From the NCBI RefSeq assembly GCF_021917145.1, contig NC_061067.1, positions 4,669,389 through 4,733,388 on the forward strand: a stretch of DNA of 64,000 nt. Reading direction: 5' to 3'. The notes below the pieces were generated by a model. That model did not search any database, was not told the DNA's origin, and saw nothing but the letters and a program-made list of their open reading frames with translations. Both the position numbers and the translations under genes were made by a program. Position 1 is the first letter of the stretch, and each line of letters begins with the position of its first letter. The stretch is from Hypomesus transpacificus. Taxonomy: Eukaryota; Chordata; Actinopteri; Osmeriformes; Osmeridae. Positions 21,531-33,639 of this stretch are shown one piece after another.

Positions 21531-23172
21531 TATGCATTTCACACATATCAACTTTTGAGATATTCAGACATTTCTTATATAAATGTGAATTATACAGGTC
21601 TCACAATACATTTTAACATGTTTATTTTGTTCATAATTAACAATGGAAGATTGGCAGTTATCTTTTTTATTTTATTTTTTTTGACAGGCAAATATAAGGC
21701 ACATACCTCATGGCTATCCCCTTGGGTCTTGGACAAGGGAATGAGTCTCACCTCTCTCAAAGAAAACATGGATGCACAGCTACAAAATGACAAAAGTACC
21801 AAAACAAAATACAATCTGTACCTCCTTGCTTAGCCACTGCAGACTAGGTAAACTATTCAATACATACTGAATATTGTATACTGTGCGCTCTCATTTGGGA
21901 TTGCAAGGCAATACTAACACTGTGGACTTCACTGCAATACTTGGTGGCAGGACACATAGACTGTATTGAACTCATGTAGAGAATAAGATATGGATAATTT
22001 CCTATAAAGTCCCGATACAAACAAACAAAAATAAACACGAACACCTTGATGAGGTGAATATTTCATCCAAGTCATTTTAAGGGCTTCATAAGACAAAAAA
22101 AAAATGAATTGGAAATCTTTAGCATTATGTAAAGCACCAAAATAGGACCCTTTTTCTCTTGATGAATCATTTGCTGGATTATCTACTATATCATAAAAAC
22201 ACAAAAAACACATTAACTGTATGATAATCACTTTCCAACGCTCTCACAAAAGTCTATTTTCACAGAGACAACACTTTGCAACCCAACACCAACAATCCAA
22301 TTTTCACAAAGGAAATATAAAAAAAACACATTGTTATATACATTTGTGAGTACAGTACCTTAACAAATGATGCACTGTAAGTCAAGCCATTGAGACTAAA
22401 TTACTACTTATCATGGTGTTTGTAAAGACTTTGAAGCGTGGTCCTTGTAATGTTGGACTCAATACCATATTGGAATACTCTGACAGAAAACACACCACTT
22501 GGTAAGACTTGATAGAAGCACTGAAACATTAAGATTTACGTATTCGCAAAAGTAACATACGAACAAAACAACAATAGTAAAGGTGTAAATTTCTTATAAA
22601 AAAACGATGTTTCTATAAAGATACCATCAGGGTCTTTTAAAGTCAATAGAGGAGCCCATTGTGACCTAGTAACAGTGGAGTGATGGAGTTAGGGACTAAC
22701 CTTATTGCCTGGTAGGCTAGGTACTTAGCCCCTCGCTAGTGTTCATAAAGACAGTGTGTATGCTCCACCTTGAATACAACATGCATTTATACCGACAGTG
22801 TACAGTGAGAAAACAGCTACGATACTCAGAATACTTTTTGGGAGAGGTGAGTGGGGATCTCTGGCCCCATGTACTTCTAGTCGTACAAACTGAAGGGCTT
22901 CCAAAAATAGCCTTCATTCCAGAAAAGGAATATATATATATTTATCTATACATATTTTTGACACATCCCAGGTCCGAGGAAAGGGATTACACTTTTACAA
23001 AATAAATCTGTTTGGCAACAAATCTGTATTGGGAACAAACCTCATAAACTTCTTCATAAATTGTTGCTTTCTCAAAAGTTTGACCATCTCATTCCTCTTT
23101 TTTTATCCTTTCTTTTTCTGTACGGTTCTATCTTCTGAGAGAGAGAAAGAGATAGAGAGAAAAAGAGGGAGG

Positions 23173-23222
<50 letters not shown>

Positions 23223-23234
23223 GAGAGAGAGAGA

Positions 23235-23326
<92 letters not shown>

Positions 23327-23355
23327 AGATAGGGAGGGAGAGTGAGAGTATTATG
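21220..23355 (-). other. 3' UTR of the unidentified minus-strand gene (inferred)
   Basis: About 2.1 kb of AT-rich sequence lies downstream of the TAG stop at 23356-23358. An AATAAA signal on the minus strand (TTTATT at 21238-21243) is followed by an A-run, consistent with a cleavage site near 21.22 kb. An A-run of about 28 bases (plus strand, 21501-21528) and a 200-bp GA/CT microsatellite interrupt it. Confidence 0.5.
23137..23346 (-). repeat. GA/CT microsatellite 10 bp after a stop codon
   Basis: An imperfect GA run on the plus strand (CT in the sense strand of the overlapping gene) covers about 210 bp. It begins only about 10 bases after the stop of the minus-strand gene, so it would sit at the start of its 3' UTR. 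Confidence 0.9.
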
Positions 23356-24382
23356 CTACTGCATAATAGCCAGAAACTTGCTTTCTTCTGCAAGGGAGGT
23401 GAGGAGGGAGCTCATGTCTCCAAGGGCCATGTTGCTGAGGCTGGGTGTGGGCATGGTGCTGTGGTACGAGGCGGAGGCTCTGGGGGTGGTGAGTCGGGAT
23501 GAGGTCCTGGACAAGCCCTGGAATATGGAGGGGCTCATCGGCCCGGACACCAGACTGCCCTGGTCGTAGGCCTCCTCCAGCATGGAGCCAAAGTCCAGGC
23601 CCACAACCTCCTCCAGGGCCTCGGGAACGGAGCTGTCCACTGTACTGGTCACCTGGTCTGCTCCAGGGGACAGGAGGGCAACAGGGCCCTCAGAACCCAG
23701 ACAGCCCACAGATTCCGTCATGGTCTCCAGCAGACACTGCTCCTCCAGAGCAGAGGAGGAGGACGAGGAGGAGGAGTTGAAGGACGAGGAAGAAGAGGAG
23801 TTCTTATTTTCCACAGGGTCCAAGCAGAGAGCTGGGTCACTATAGCCTGGCTGGTCCAGGTACCCCTGGTCTGGGGCCTCCAGCTTCAAGCCAGACACCT
23901 GGTGGGCCAGGGAGCAGGGAGGCCCCCCATTCCTCTGCCCTGGCTGGCCAAGGCCTGGGCTGGCCTGGTTGTGGACCTGGCTGTGGGGAGCTAGGTAGTG
24001 CTGGGGCCTGGCAGGGTGCCTGTAGCTGCTGCTGGCTGGCTGGCGTGGGGGTGCTGGAGCCTGGGGGAGGTGGTGGAGGACGGGGGCTTGGGGCAGGCTG
24101 TCCATAGAGGCCCTGCTCAGGAGAAGGTTGTCTCCGATCTGCCTGGAGGTGCTGTGGTTCTGCTGGAAGTGCGAGTGGTTCTGGGCGGGGGGTTGGGACG
24201 GCCTGCTGTCCGTAGCCCTGGGGGAGGGGGCCCTCAGTGATGTGGGAGAAGTCGGGCCGGCCGAAGGTGTGAGTGGAGTTGGAGTTGCTTCCTCTCAGCT
24301 CCATGCAGGAGCTGAGTGAGGACTCAATCTTCACTCCTCCATTGACTCTACATGAGGCCTGGGTTTGGGTTTGGGCCTGGGC
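23356..24382 (-). CDS. Unidentified Ser/Gln/Pro-rich nuclear regulator-like protein, C-terminal exon (partial, frameshifted)
   Basis: A minus-strand frame of 249 codons ends in [17 protein letters not shown] and TAG. It extends upstream past its first Met ([13 protein letters not shown] is preceded by [19 protein letters not shown]). Between that part and the assembly gap a second frame carries equally protein-like sequence ([39 protein letters not shown]). The two join if the six-C run at 24187-24192 had five C, giving VPTPAQNHSH. About 340 residues are visible: Gln/His/Pro-rich, then a Ser run interrupted by FN before ALEEQ, then an acidic segment ([20 protein letters not shown]), then a Ser/Thr-rich part and a helical end. 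This resembles activation domains of transcription factors or coactivators. I do not recognise the family; no DNA-binding domain is present in the visible part. Confidence 0.68.
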
Positions 24383-24482
24383 NNNNNNNNNNNNNNNNNN
24401 NNNNNNNNNNNNNNNNNNNNNNNNNNNNNNNNNNNNNNNNNNNNNNNNNNNNNNNNNNNNNNNNNNNNNNNNNNNNNNNNNN
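24383..24482. other. Assembly gap (100 N)
   Basis: Exactly 100 N, the conventional length for a gap of unknown size. It cuts the unidentified gene. On the minus strand the sequence just before it reads CTCCTCTCAAACAG then CACAATAT, so an acceptor at about 24490 is possible, which would put the exon start beside the gap. Otherwise further coding exons may be hidden in it. Confidence 0.98.
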
Positions 24483-25199
24483 ATATTGTGCTGTTTGAGA
24501 GGAGGTGAGTGAGTGTGCGAGTGTTTTTGTCAGGGCAGCTGAGTAGCTTTTGCTTTTGCCTTGGTGTAAGTGTGTGTGTGTGTGTGTATGTACATCATAC
24601 TGTATACGCGCTTCTCTGTTGTGTGTGTACATGTGTGAGTGAGCACAGCTTGAAGGAGAGAAGAGGGGACTCCAGGGAGGGGATGAGCGGAAGCAGAAGA
24701 ATACCTTTGCTGATGAAAACACACCCACACACCTATACACACACACACACACACACAGAGTCTGTCTCTTTGTCTCTCACACACACTTACGCATGGCTCA
24801 GAGAAGGGATCAAGGACAGGGATGCTAGCAGAGTGTGGTAGAAGGAACAGCTAAGACTTTGACAGGGTCTCCTCATGTATGGCCCTAGGGAGCAGAGAAC
24901 ATGTCTCTTACTCTCTCTCGATTCCTCCCTTCATCCCTACCTCTCTCTTTCTGCCTTACAGCCTGTACAGCAGGACTTAAGCATATCAACAGACTTACAG
25001 CAGCATTCTGACCAAATGTTGTCACTTGAGACAAGGTTCAATACCTGTGGAAGAGATGAGGTTCCCAACGACTGTCCAGACATGCTAAGTTACAGCTAAG
25101 TGATCCTCCTATCAAATCCTCTCAACTCAGCGGCTACACCTCTCTCCCCCTCTCTCCCTTCCCCTGTTGCTCGCTCGCTCGCTCACTCCCTCTTTCTCT

Positions 25200-25560
25200 C
25201 TCAGAGGCTGAGGCCGAGGCTGACAGAGGGTGATTAATGGAGGCTGAGCCATCATCTCTATGAGGCCGTGTGGAACTAACAGCCAGGGGGCAGCGTGATA
25301 ATACACAATAACAAACCCAGCAGACAATCAGCCAGGCAAAGCAGCCCCTATTAGCTGGGCCCATCAGGACGACTAAGTGAGAAATTAGCCCTCCTCGAGC
25401 CAGGCAGCCATTCATCAACCACTGGCCCCTGAAGCCTCCCTCAACAAGTCATAATGTTTACTTAAAGACTCGGCAAGATGCCCCGTCGGCCCGCTTTATT
25501 GGTTCTTATTAATTCCTGTCCGGGCTCTCGCGACCGCGCCATGTAAACCGTATTAAGAGG
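25200..25560. promoter_or_regulatory. Candidate conserved non-coding block
   Basis: A repeat-free block stands between two low-complexity tracts. It holds several AT-core sites of homeodomain type (GATTAATGG, CCTATTAGC, TCTTATTAATTCC) and GTTTACTTA, a forkhead-like core. No coding potential is apparent. Conservation is an inference from composition; it needs a multi-fish alignment. Confidence 0.3.
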
Positions 25561-25682
25561 GGGGTGGAGGGGATGGAGGGAGGGAGGGAGGGAGGGAGGG
25601 GAGGGAGGGAGGGAGGGGGGAGGGGGGGTAAATTGGATAAGATGAAGCTGTCCCGATGTTTGGCTCTCCGGTGATAGAGGAC

Positions 25683-25830
25683 GAGTGGAAGGGGGGAAGG
25701 GGGAGGGAGGGAGGGAGGGAGGGAGGGAGGGAGGGAGGGAGGGAGGGAGGGAGGGAGGGAGGGAGGGAGGGAGGGAGGGAGGGAGGGAGGGAGGGAGGGA
25801 GGGAGGGAGGGAGGGAGGGAGGGAGGGAAA
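25683..25830. repeat. GGGA tetranucleotide repeat
   Basis: About 35 nearly perfect GGGA units on the plus strand, flanked by a shorter GGGA patch (25575-25628) and a G-run (25859-25875). Long Gly/Arg and Pro/Ser frames on the two strands are artefacts of it. Confidence 0.95.
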
Positions 25831-26862
25831 GGAAAAGAGGATAGGAAGGGATGGAGGAGGGGGGGGGGGGGGGGGAGATTTAAATAAATCAAATCACACA
25901 AGAAATAGCAAAGGAATGCCTTCACGTCAGGGCTAAACAGGAGCTGTTCTGAAATGTGTTGCGACAGGGAGTGAGGAGGAGGGGGCAGAGGATGTAGAGA
26001 GATATGTAGAGGATGAAGAAGAGGAGGGGAGGACGCCAATGATGATGAAGGAGCAGCATGGCCCCTAATACTCCTCTTCCTGTGTGAGATGGGCACACTT
26101 CCAACGGCTATTGAGTCATACAGAAGATTCTGGAACGTCGGAACTCACAATTATTATTTTTTAAATCTTCTGCTCTGCAGCTTCTCTATCAGGTGAACAG
26201 AGCCAGGCCCGGGCTGGGAAACAGCTTCCAGCAGGACGGTCCAGGCAGGGCCCGGGAACTGGGCTTGGAGCTGCATACCAGCGCTGAGCTGTCAGCGATG
26301 GAAGAGGAAGCTAGACCTTAGGGAGGAGGGGATTGGGACTTAATGAGCTGAGTTACGGATCCTCCACCAAAGGCACCATGAAACAAACTGATAAAACGCC
26401 ATGACGACGAGCTGCCATTTAATCCAGAACTACTTTCTCTGTGTGTTCCAACTAGCCAAGATGCAAGTATAGAACTATAGACTATAGAACTAAGGAACTA
26501 TATTCCTTAAGTATGGTCAGCTAGGGAAGGTAGTATGGTACACTATACATGGAGTGCTACTCAGTAAAGGTTATTAGGTTAGGATAGAGGCAGTGAGATA
26601 GATGAAAGTAAGATGAAGCTCAGAGTCTGTTCAGGAGACTCCCAGCTCTCTGACAGCTCACCCGACACTTCTATCTCACTTCAATTTCACCCACAGACAC
26701 CCCCGGCCCAGGCCCCCACCATTACCTGCATGTACACACACACCGAGACACACACAGTCACATACATACCCAGGTACACAGACATGCGCACCCTGCACTC
26801 ACAAACACACACGCACAAACCCTCGGAAGGATAGGTGACGTTGAGGCATCTCTACTTGAGGA

Positions 26863-26872
26863 GTCTCTCTCT

Positions 26873-26947
<75 letters not shown>
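26863..26947. repeat. CT microsatellite
   Basis: About 40 CT units, nearly uninterrupted, in non-coding DNA. Confidence 0.93.
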
Positions 26948-26949
<2 letters not shown>

Positions 26950-27804
26950 TTCTCTAAGTCTCTTTTTCTAACTCTCTCTCACACACACAAACACATGCAA
27001 GTCTCTCTACTCAACTCATGCTTCACAAAAACACACCCTGTTGAATACTGACATACAGTCAAGACTGAATATGTTGACAGCTAGCTAGACTCTCTTGCAG
27101 CCAGGTAAGGCAGTACACTACTGGCCAAAATCACGTACCGACCAGGTGATATACTGTAGTAACAGTGAAAGGAGTTATCATAAACCTCACAGCCTGGCCA
27201 AGTGTGCAGCAAAACTTCTCATAAACTCCAAAAGACAAACAGACACAAGATGGCCGACAGAGAAGGACTGTTATTAGTCAGGCATAGGCCGGGTCGCCTC
27301 GGGCCTTCAGGACCCAGCCAGGACGACTCAGCATCTGGGTGTGTTTACGTCTTGCAGCTGCTTGAGTACCAGCTCGGGATAAATCAGGGGGCCGTAAAGA
27401 CGTCACTTAGGATGACTCCTAAACCATCACTCGTCCCCTCGCTGCCTGGACGCGTGGACTTCCTCCTTGCTGGCACGGACACCGCCACCCCCGACACACA
27501 TAATAAAAAACAAATATGACAAGACACAAGGAGGAGAGGTGGAGGAAACGAAGACAGGAGAAAGAGGAAAGAAGGAGAAGGGGGAGAGATTGAGAGGTGG
27601 AGGAGGATGAGAGGAGGAGGAGGAGGAGGCCTTAATTGGAGTGTAAAAAGAGAGCCTGAGGTTAATTGGGAAACATGGCGAGCAGCTGTCTCCAACACAG
27701 AGGTTCAGGCAGGGATAATAAGTTCACTCTGTGCAGGGGAGACAGTTAGTGATGAATCAGATCAGAGGAACCATGTACTGTAATCATCCCCCTCCCTCTT
27801 TCCC

Positions 27805-27828
27805 GTTCTCTCTCTATCTATCTATTTA

Positions 27829-27868
<40 letters not shown>

Positions 27869-27901
27869 GCCCTCCCTCTCTCTCTCTCTCTCTCTCTCTA
27901 G

Positions 27902-27938
<37 letters not shown>

Positions 27939-28022
27939 GCCCTCCCTCTCTCTCTCTCTCTCTATCTCTCTCTATCCCTCCCTCTCTCTCTTTCTCTCTC
28001 TCTGTTGCTCTCTCTCTCTCTT
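27805..28022. repeat. CT repeat with TAGCCCTCCC interruptions
   Basis: Runs of CT separated three times by TAGCCCTCCC, so the CT blocks form a higher-order unit of about 40-60 bp. Non-coding. Confidence 0.9.
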
Positions 28023-29590
28023 CTGACAGGCAGAGACAGTCTGGCTCCCAGCTACACAATCTGGCACCTTTCACACAGAACTGGCAGTCACGGGAGAGAG
28101 TTCTCCCACTCACACACACACACACATTACATCACACACACACATCCATATCTCTCTCTCTCTCTCTTTCTCTTTCTCTCTATGACACCCACACCCACAC
28201 ATTATATCCTCTCAATCTCTCTACCCCACACTATTAAATGCATTAAAACACTTACATACTCAGCCACAAGCACCCAGGTTAAGCACAATAACTGGCACCT
28301 CTAGAACTTGCTTTATTAGTCCAGCGGTCAATGTATGTAAATGTGCTTTGCTAGGTGTGTGCTAATGGCTTATTAGCCTGTGTTAGCCAGTTTGCATTGA
28401 TCTCTCTGCCAGAGGGGACCTGGCGGGGACTGGGCTAGCTCTCTGTTCACATCTCTAATCACATCCCAGCTTGTTTCAATAAAGGCATGATTAACATAGA
28501 GCATCTCAAACCCACTGAGGCCCACACTGGCGTGCAGAAACCCAACGAGCTGAGAGTGGATCAAGAAGCTGAGATCAGATCGATGAACAGACACTACTGG
28601 ACCGAAACAGGTGCTTGAAGCAGTTTTAGAATGGAGTTGCATTTATTCTGTCCATTCGGAAAATGTTCTAAAACTACCATTTGCAAGATTCAACGGGTCT
28701 CGTCACCGCATTAGGTGAAGCGGGCGTCAGACTGCAGGGTCTGACAGGGCAGCAGGGCTGCTGTTTGAGGAGCAGGGGGAACACAGGTAGAGTCATAGGC
28801 AGTAATAGAAGGAGACAGTAACTTGGAGCGCCACACAAAAGTCAGCCTGGCTTTATAAATAATTCCAAAAGCTAAAAAGATCTAGTGTGTCTGTGAGTTT
28901 GGAAAGCACATCCACACGCTTTCACACACACACAAATCACAGATGTCACACACACACATTCACATGCATAAGTATGCACACACACACACACACCAAAGAT
29001 CTTCCAACCCCTTGGATAGATGTTATTCTCTGCACACTCTGGCATTTTGTGAGCACTGACCCAATCGGACCAGTTTCACTTTCTGGCAAAGATACAAAGG
29101 AGTAAAAATACTGACAAGTCAAAGCTTAGTTTGCCATGGAAAACACTTCCACATCCACACTCTTTGAAACATTATCTCTCTCACATACACACACTCACGT
29201 ACACACACACACTGACACACACACACCCAAACCCTCATGATGCAGGGCGGCAATGCACACCGGAGACCTGTCTTGTAAATCTCTTTGTGAAAGCAGCTTT
29301 GGGGGGTAGACAGGGGCTTACACACAGAGCCCTCAGGAGAAGCTCTAGACTCTACTTCTTTAAGTCTCTCTCTCTCTTTCTCACTCTCCACACACACACT
29401 TGCTCTCTCTCTCCCTCTCTCCTCCTCTCCCACACACACGTTGCTTTCCTTCTTTTCTCCATTTTTATTCACCCCTTTTTTGGGGGGGTCGGTTTTCCCT
29501 CGTTTTCTCCCTCCAATCTCTCTGTTTCGCTCCCTCTCTGCCTTCCACTCTCTTCACTCTCCCCTGCACTCTCACTTTTCCTATCTCTCT

Positions 29591-29623
<33 letters not shown>

Positions 29624-31372
29624 ATTCTCTCCCTCCAACTCTCCTCCAGTCTTAGAGCTGTGTTCCCCAGCCCTTAGGGCTTCCACAGTGTTCTGAGGTG
29701 ACTAATGCCCTGCCTACGTTCAGACAATGAGTTTGGGCCCGAGACGAGAAAGTGTTGGAGAAAAAAAAAAAAATGAAAATACTACAGCACCTTTGACAAA
29801 TGGAACCCTTCGTGCTCTCCTGCCCACTGAGGGAAGCTTACAGCCCGGCGCGACATGCTCGCCTTCCACCAGGAGACGGCTGCGACCTGCAAAGTCGCTT
29901 CTGAGGGAACATAATGAATTCTTTGGGAAGTCCGTGCTCGCCATCTTCATGAATAAGATATATTTCCAAAGCATATAAACCCCTCTTAATAAAAACACAA
30001 GTCGGACTGGTGGGATAGCCAGAGATGATTTAGGCCCTGTATACACATTGAGATTTCTGTTTCTCTACAGATTTCAAGGCATATGCTTTTTTTAAAGCAT
30101 AGCTCTGTCACTGTAGCAGAAGGCCCAGGTTAGCTTACCTCTGCCACTGTAGTGGAGGGCCCAGTCCAGCTATGCAGGTAGGGAAGCTATGATAACAGAC
30201 CCTCATTAAAAACGGCTGGAGTCCCCCTTTTTCAGGCAACTCAGCCCCCCGCCCCCCCTGGCCCCCAACCCTGAAAGGAACTAGGCTTTGTCTGAGGACC
30301 AAAGGAGAGGAATCCCCTCATTCCCTCCTTCTCTGCTCCCACTCCCTCCCTCCCCTCCCCACTCCCCCCCCCCCCCCCCCTCCCTGTTCCTCGCTCCCTG
30401 TGGAGTATTGTTTAAACACAGCCCCCTCTCTATCCAAGGCCCAGCTTTTAAACCAGCGCACTTTGCATGAGAAAAAAAGATTAGTCTTCAGATGCCCCGG
30501 CTCACAAAGGAGGGCTCTTTCAGGTCGGTCACAAATTTGCTCAGATAGTGGAGTTCTCCTTTTGTTTTTCTAAGATGAGCCATTATTTGTCTTCCAGGCA
30601 GAGTCTGTTAGTATTCGCTTGTTATGGAGCCCCTGCTGGCCCCCGGAGAGGGGGGTATGGGGGTGGCACACACACACTCACACTGCCCCAAGTCCCTGAA
30701 CAGAGGGCAGAAGTGAAGTGCAGAATGAGAAGGGGAAGTGGGCACTCATCCAAACATGTTTGCAGAAGACAGAAGAGAACTAAGCCTGGGCTTCATTCAG
30801 GTATTAACCTTAAGAATTTACATCTGACACGCATTCAATGGCACCTCCCTGACCCACTCCCCCTCTCTGAGACTGAGATAACTAGGGCATGCATGAGAGG
30901 TGCTGTACATAGGGTAAGACAACATAGCTTTCACATTGAAGATGTCTGCAAGACATTAAAGGAACGGTTCGATAAGATTCTTCAGTTTCCTAAATCCCTT
31001 TTTATCATTTAGCGAAGAAGAAAAAAAAAATTCTCATCACACATCTCATCGACTTTTTCAATGCTTTCGATTGATAAAAGAATATTTGACATTTTTTTAT
31101 TCAAATGTTGTGACCCCACTGTACAGGGTGTGTGAACGAAGCCTAACTCACAGTTCTACACACACACACACACACAATAACAAACACACAGGGTGAGAAG
31201 CCAAAGGAAGTGACAGATCGTCCGAATCCTTTGCCCCCCGCCACCTCCCTGGTCCAGAGAGAGCCCCCCAACAGGCCTCCTCACGGCTGACACAATCACC
31301 TTGCGTCACCCTGACACAATGATTCATCTGCACCAACAGGCCCAGCCCCGGACAACACACTGCTGTCTCTGA

Positions 31373-31445
31373 ACGCAGCCTTAAACAGCCCATCTCAAAC
31401 GCAGCCTTAAGCAGCCCTTCTCAAACGCAGCCTTAAACAGCCCAC
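31373..31445. repeat. Short tandem repeat, about 27-bp unit, three copies
   Basis: Three near-identical units of ACGCAGCCTTAAACAGCCC plus TCTCAA-type spacers. No coding frame spans it convincingly. Confidence 0.85.
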
Positions 31446-31707
31446 TGGCAGATGGGCCCACACTTCACCTCTTGCTGCCATGCTTCACACGACGGCCCTA
31501 AAGACGCTTTTACGATAGCTAGAACAAACAGGGGGAAGGGTCGAGCTGCGTTCTCACACACACACTGTTTGTCCTCAAGTATTTGTGAAAAAGAAAAAGC
31601 AGTCGCTCGCTGGCACACTCATGAGTTCACAAGTCATTCTCCTGTCTCATCTAAAAGTGCTTGAGTGTGTGTGTGTGTATGCATCAGGCAGGCTGCCTGG
31701 TCCAGGC

Positions 31708-31754
<47 letters not shown>

Positions 31755-33308
31755 CTGGCAGGCTGTGCCCTGGTTAGGCAGGTTCAGACTGAGGTTCCAG
31801 GAGAGGGCTGCCAGGGAGCTCAGCTCTGCTTTCTCCTCCTCTCCTTATTTCCTGAGCCTAGAAAAAACCCTGTGCTAGCACGAGAGGGGAGAAGGTGTGT
31901 GCGTGTATCTGTATGTGTGTGTATCTGTATGTGTGTGTGTGTGTTTCCGTAAAAGATTGTCTGGGTTGGTGAGAATTTGGTAAGATTTGTGGAGAGTATA
32001 GAGTAGGTCACAGGCTCGCACAACTTGAACCCGCCACAGCATATTTGCATGTTATTACAGTGAGGACATCTTTAACCCTCCTCCCTTCCATGACCCTCCA
32101 GCCCCCTTCGCTCGCTAAGACATCGCCCCATTGAAAGGTGCCTTTAGGGGGCTCCTTGAAGCAGGGAGTGGGGGCAACGCTCTGGGAGTCTGCTGGTTGA
32201 GGTGGAGGCAGGAACACATAGCATATTAAATGTGCCGTCGGGGATATTGGGGGGGGCGGCCGCGCGGCGCAGAGCCAGGGAGGCTGATCTGAGGCATGCC
32301 CTGAAGGGATGGCCAGGCCTGGGGATTAGGGGGCTGGGGTGGAGGCCCTGGAGAGCATATTGCGCTCGCTGGCCTCTCTTCTCACTGCTCACACGCAAAT
32401 GTATCCAGACACTTTGAGTCAAAAAGACTCAACTTTTCAGCTCAGTTCTTATCAGACACACACACGTGTGTACACACACACACACACACACACCTCAGTC
32501 TTCTGTCCTCCTCCTCACTCCTTTAACTCAATCACTATCATACTCTATCTCTCTCTTTCTCGTCCTCTTTCCTTTCCCCACTGTCTTTTTCATTTGATGT
32601 CAACATATCAAAGTTGGGCATCATCAAAATGAAAGGTATCTATCAGGGGTCTATCTCCAGTCATCTGTGCTCGCAGGGCCCCAGCAGAGTCCCTCATCAC
32701 TCCAGGGAAAGATTACACATTTAAGTCAAATGAAATGCTCTGTATATTTGCATGTTATAAGCAGGGATAATAACTGCACCTGGTCACACCTGCTAATGTT
32801 GGCTGAGATCTGAGGTGGAACAGAAATTAGAGTACAGCCCAGAGATCTGGAGCAAACTTCTCGCCGTGAGACACACAATGTCCCAAACCTTTCTGCTCAC
32901 ATTAACTACTGTGACAAGTGTGCAACAGCCTGCCATCCTTCTGTTTGTGACAGCCCCCCCCCACACACACACACACTACACACAGCAAACACATCATAGA
33001 AACCTGGGAAAGAAATACACACTGAAGAGAGAACTCCTGCAGCCGTTATCTGAGACCAAATCAACACTCCCCCCCCCCGACCCCATAATGAGCCTGGTGT
33101 TAAACACTACTCAAGCTGGCTCCCTACGCGTGTGTCCTTTTACCTGGTCATTTACGCCTCAGTAAAGTTCATTAGCCCCTCATCCCCACATCCATACACA
33201 CCTGATAACAGGTATTTTTCTAGGGACGATGTCAGACCAGGGATGGAGGCCGGCCGCCCATTCATGCACCTGCTGTGGATTTGTGTGGGGCGGGGTGGGG
33301 TGTGTGGC

Positions 33309-33338
<30 letters not shown>
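33309..33338. repeat. Poly-G homopolymer
   Basis: A run of about 30 G, in non-coding DNA. Length in such runs is unreliable in assemblies. Confidence 0.9.
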
Positions 33339-33339
<1 letters not shown>

Positions 33340-33639
33340 TTTACTCAGGGGCTAATAGTGTGTCATCGTTCTGCATTACCATCAGCTGGTGACAGTCTCT
33401 GTTCTGGCAGTCTGAGGAGCACTCTGGGGAGGTCACTGGTGCACCCGTCTGATACCGCTATGCATCATTTAATGTAAAAAGCATGTTGAAAAGGAGATAA
33501 TAAATATAAAGTATATAATAACAATCCTTTCTAAGCGCAGGGCTATCTGACTGCAGCCAAGAGGCAGGGCTGGTTATCCTGCTGTTCCCCAGCCGGTGGA
33601 ACAGCAAGACTGGGGACAGACATTGATTCATCTGCACGG

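Noticed and set aside
23029..23502. 157-codon plus frame and 96-codon minus Ser/Leu frame
   Set aside because: The GA/CT microsatellite in the 3' UTR; the real gene is in the other minus frame ending at 23356.
25509..26096. 195-codon Pro/Ser frame and Gly/Arg frames on plus
   Set aside because: Generated by the GGGA repeat and neighbouring purine tracts.
29131..29696. 174-, 98- and 78-codon Ser/Leu frames
   Set aside because: CT- and CA-rich low-complexity DNA.
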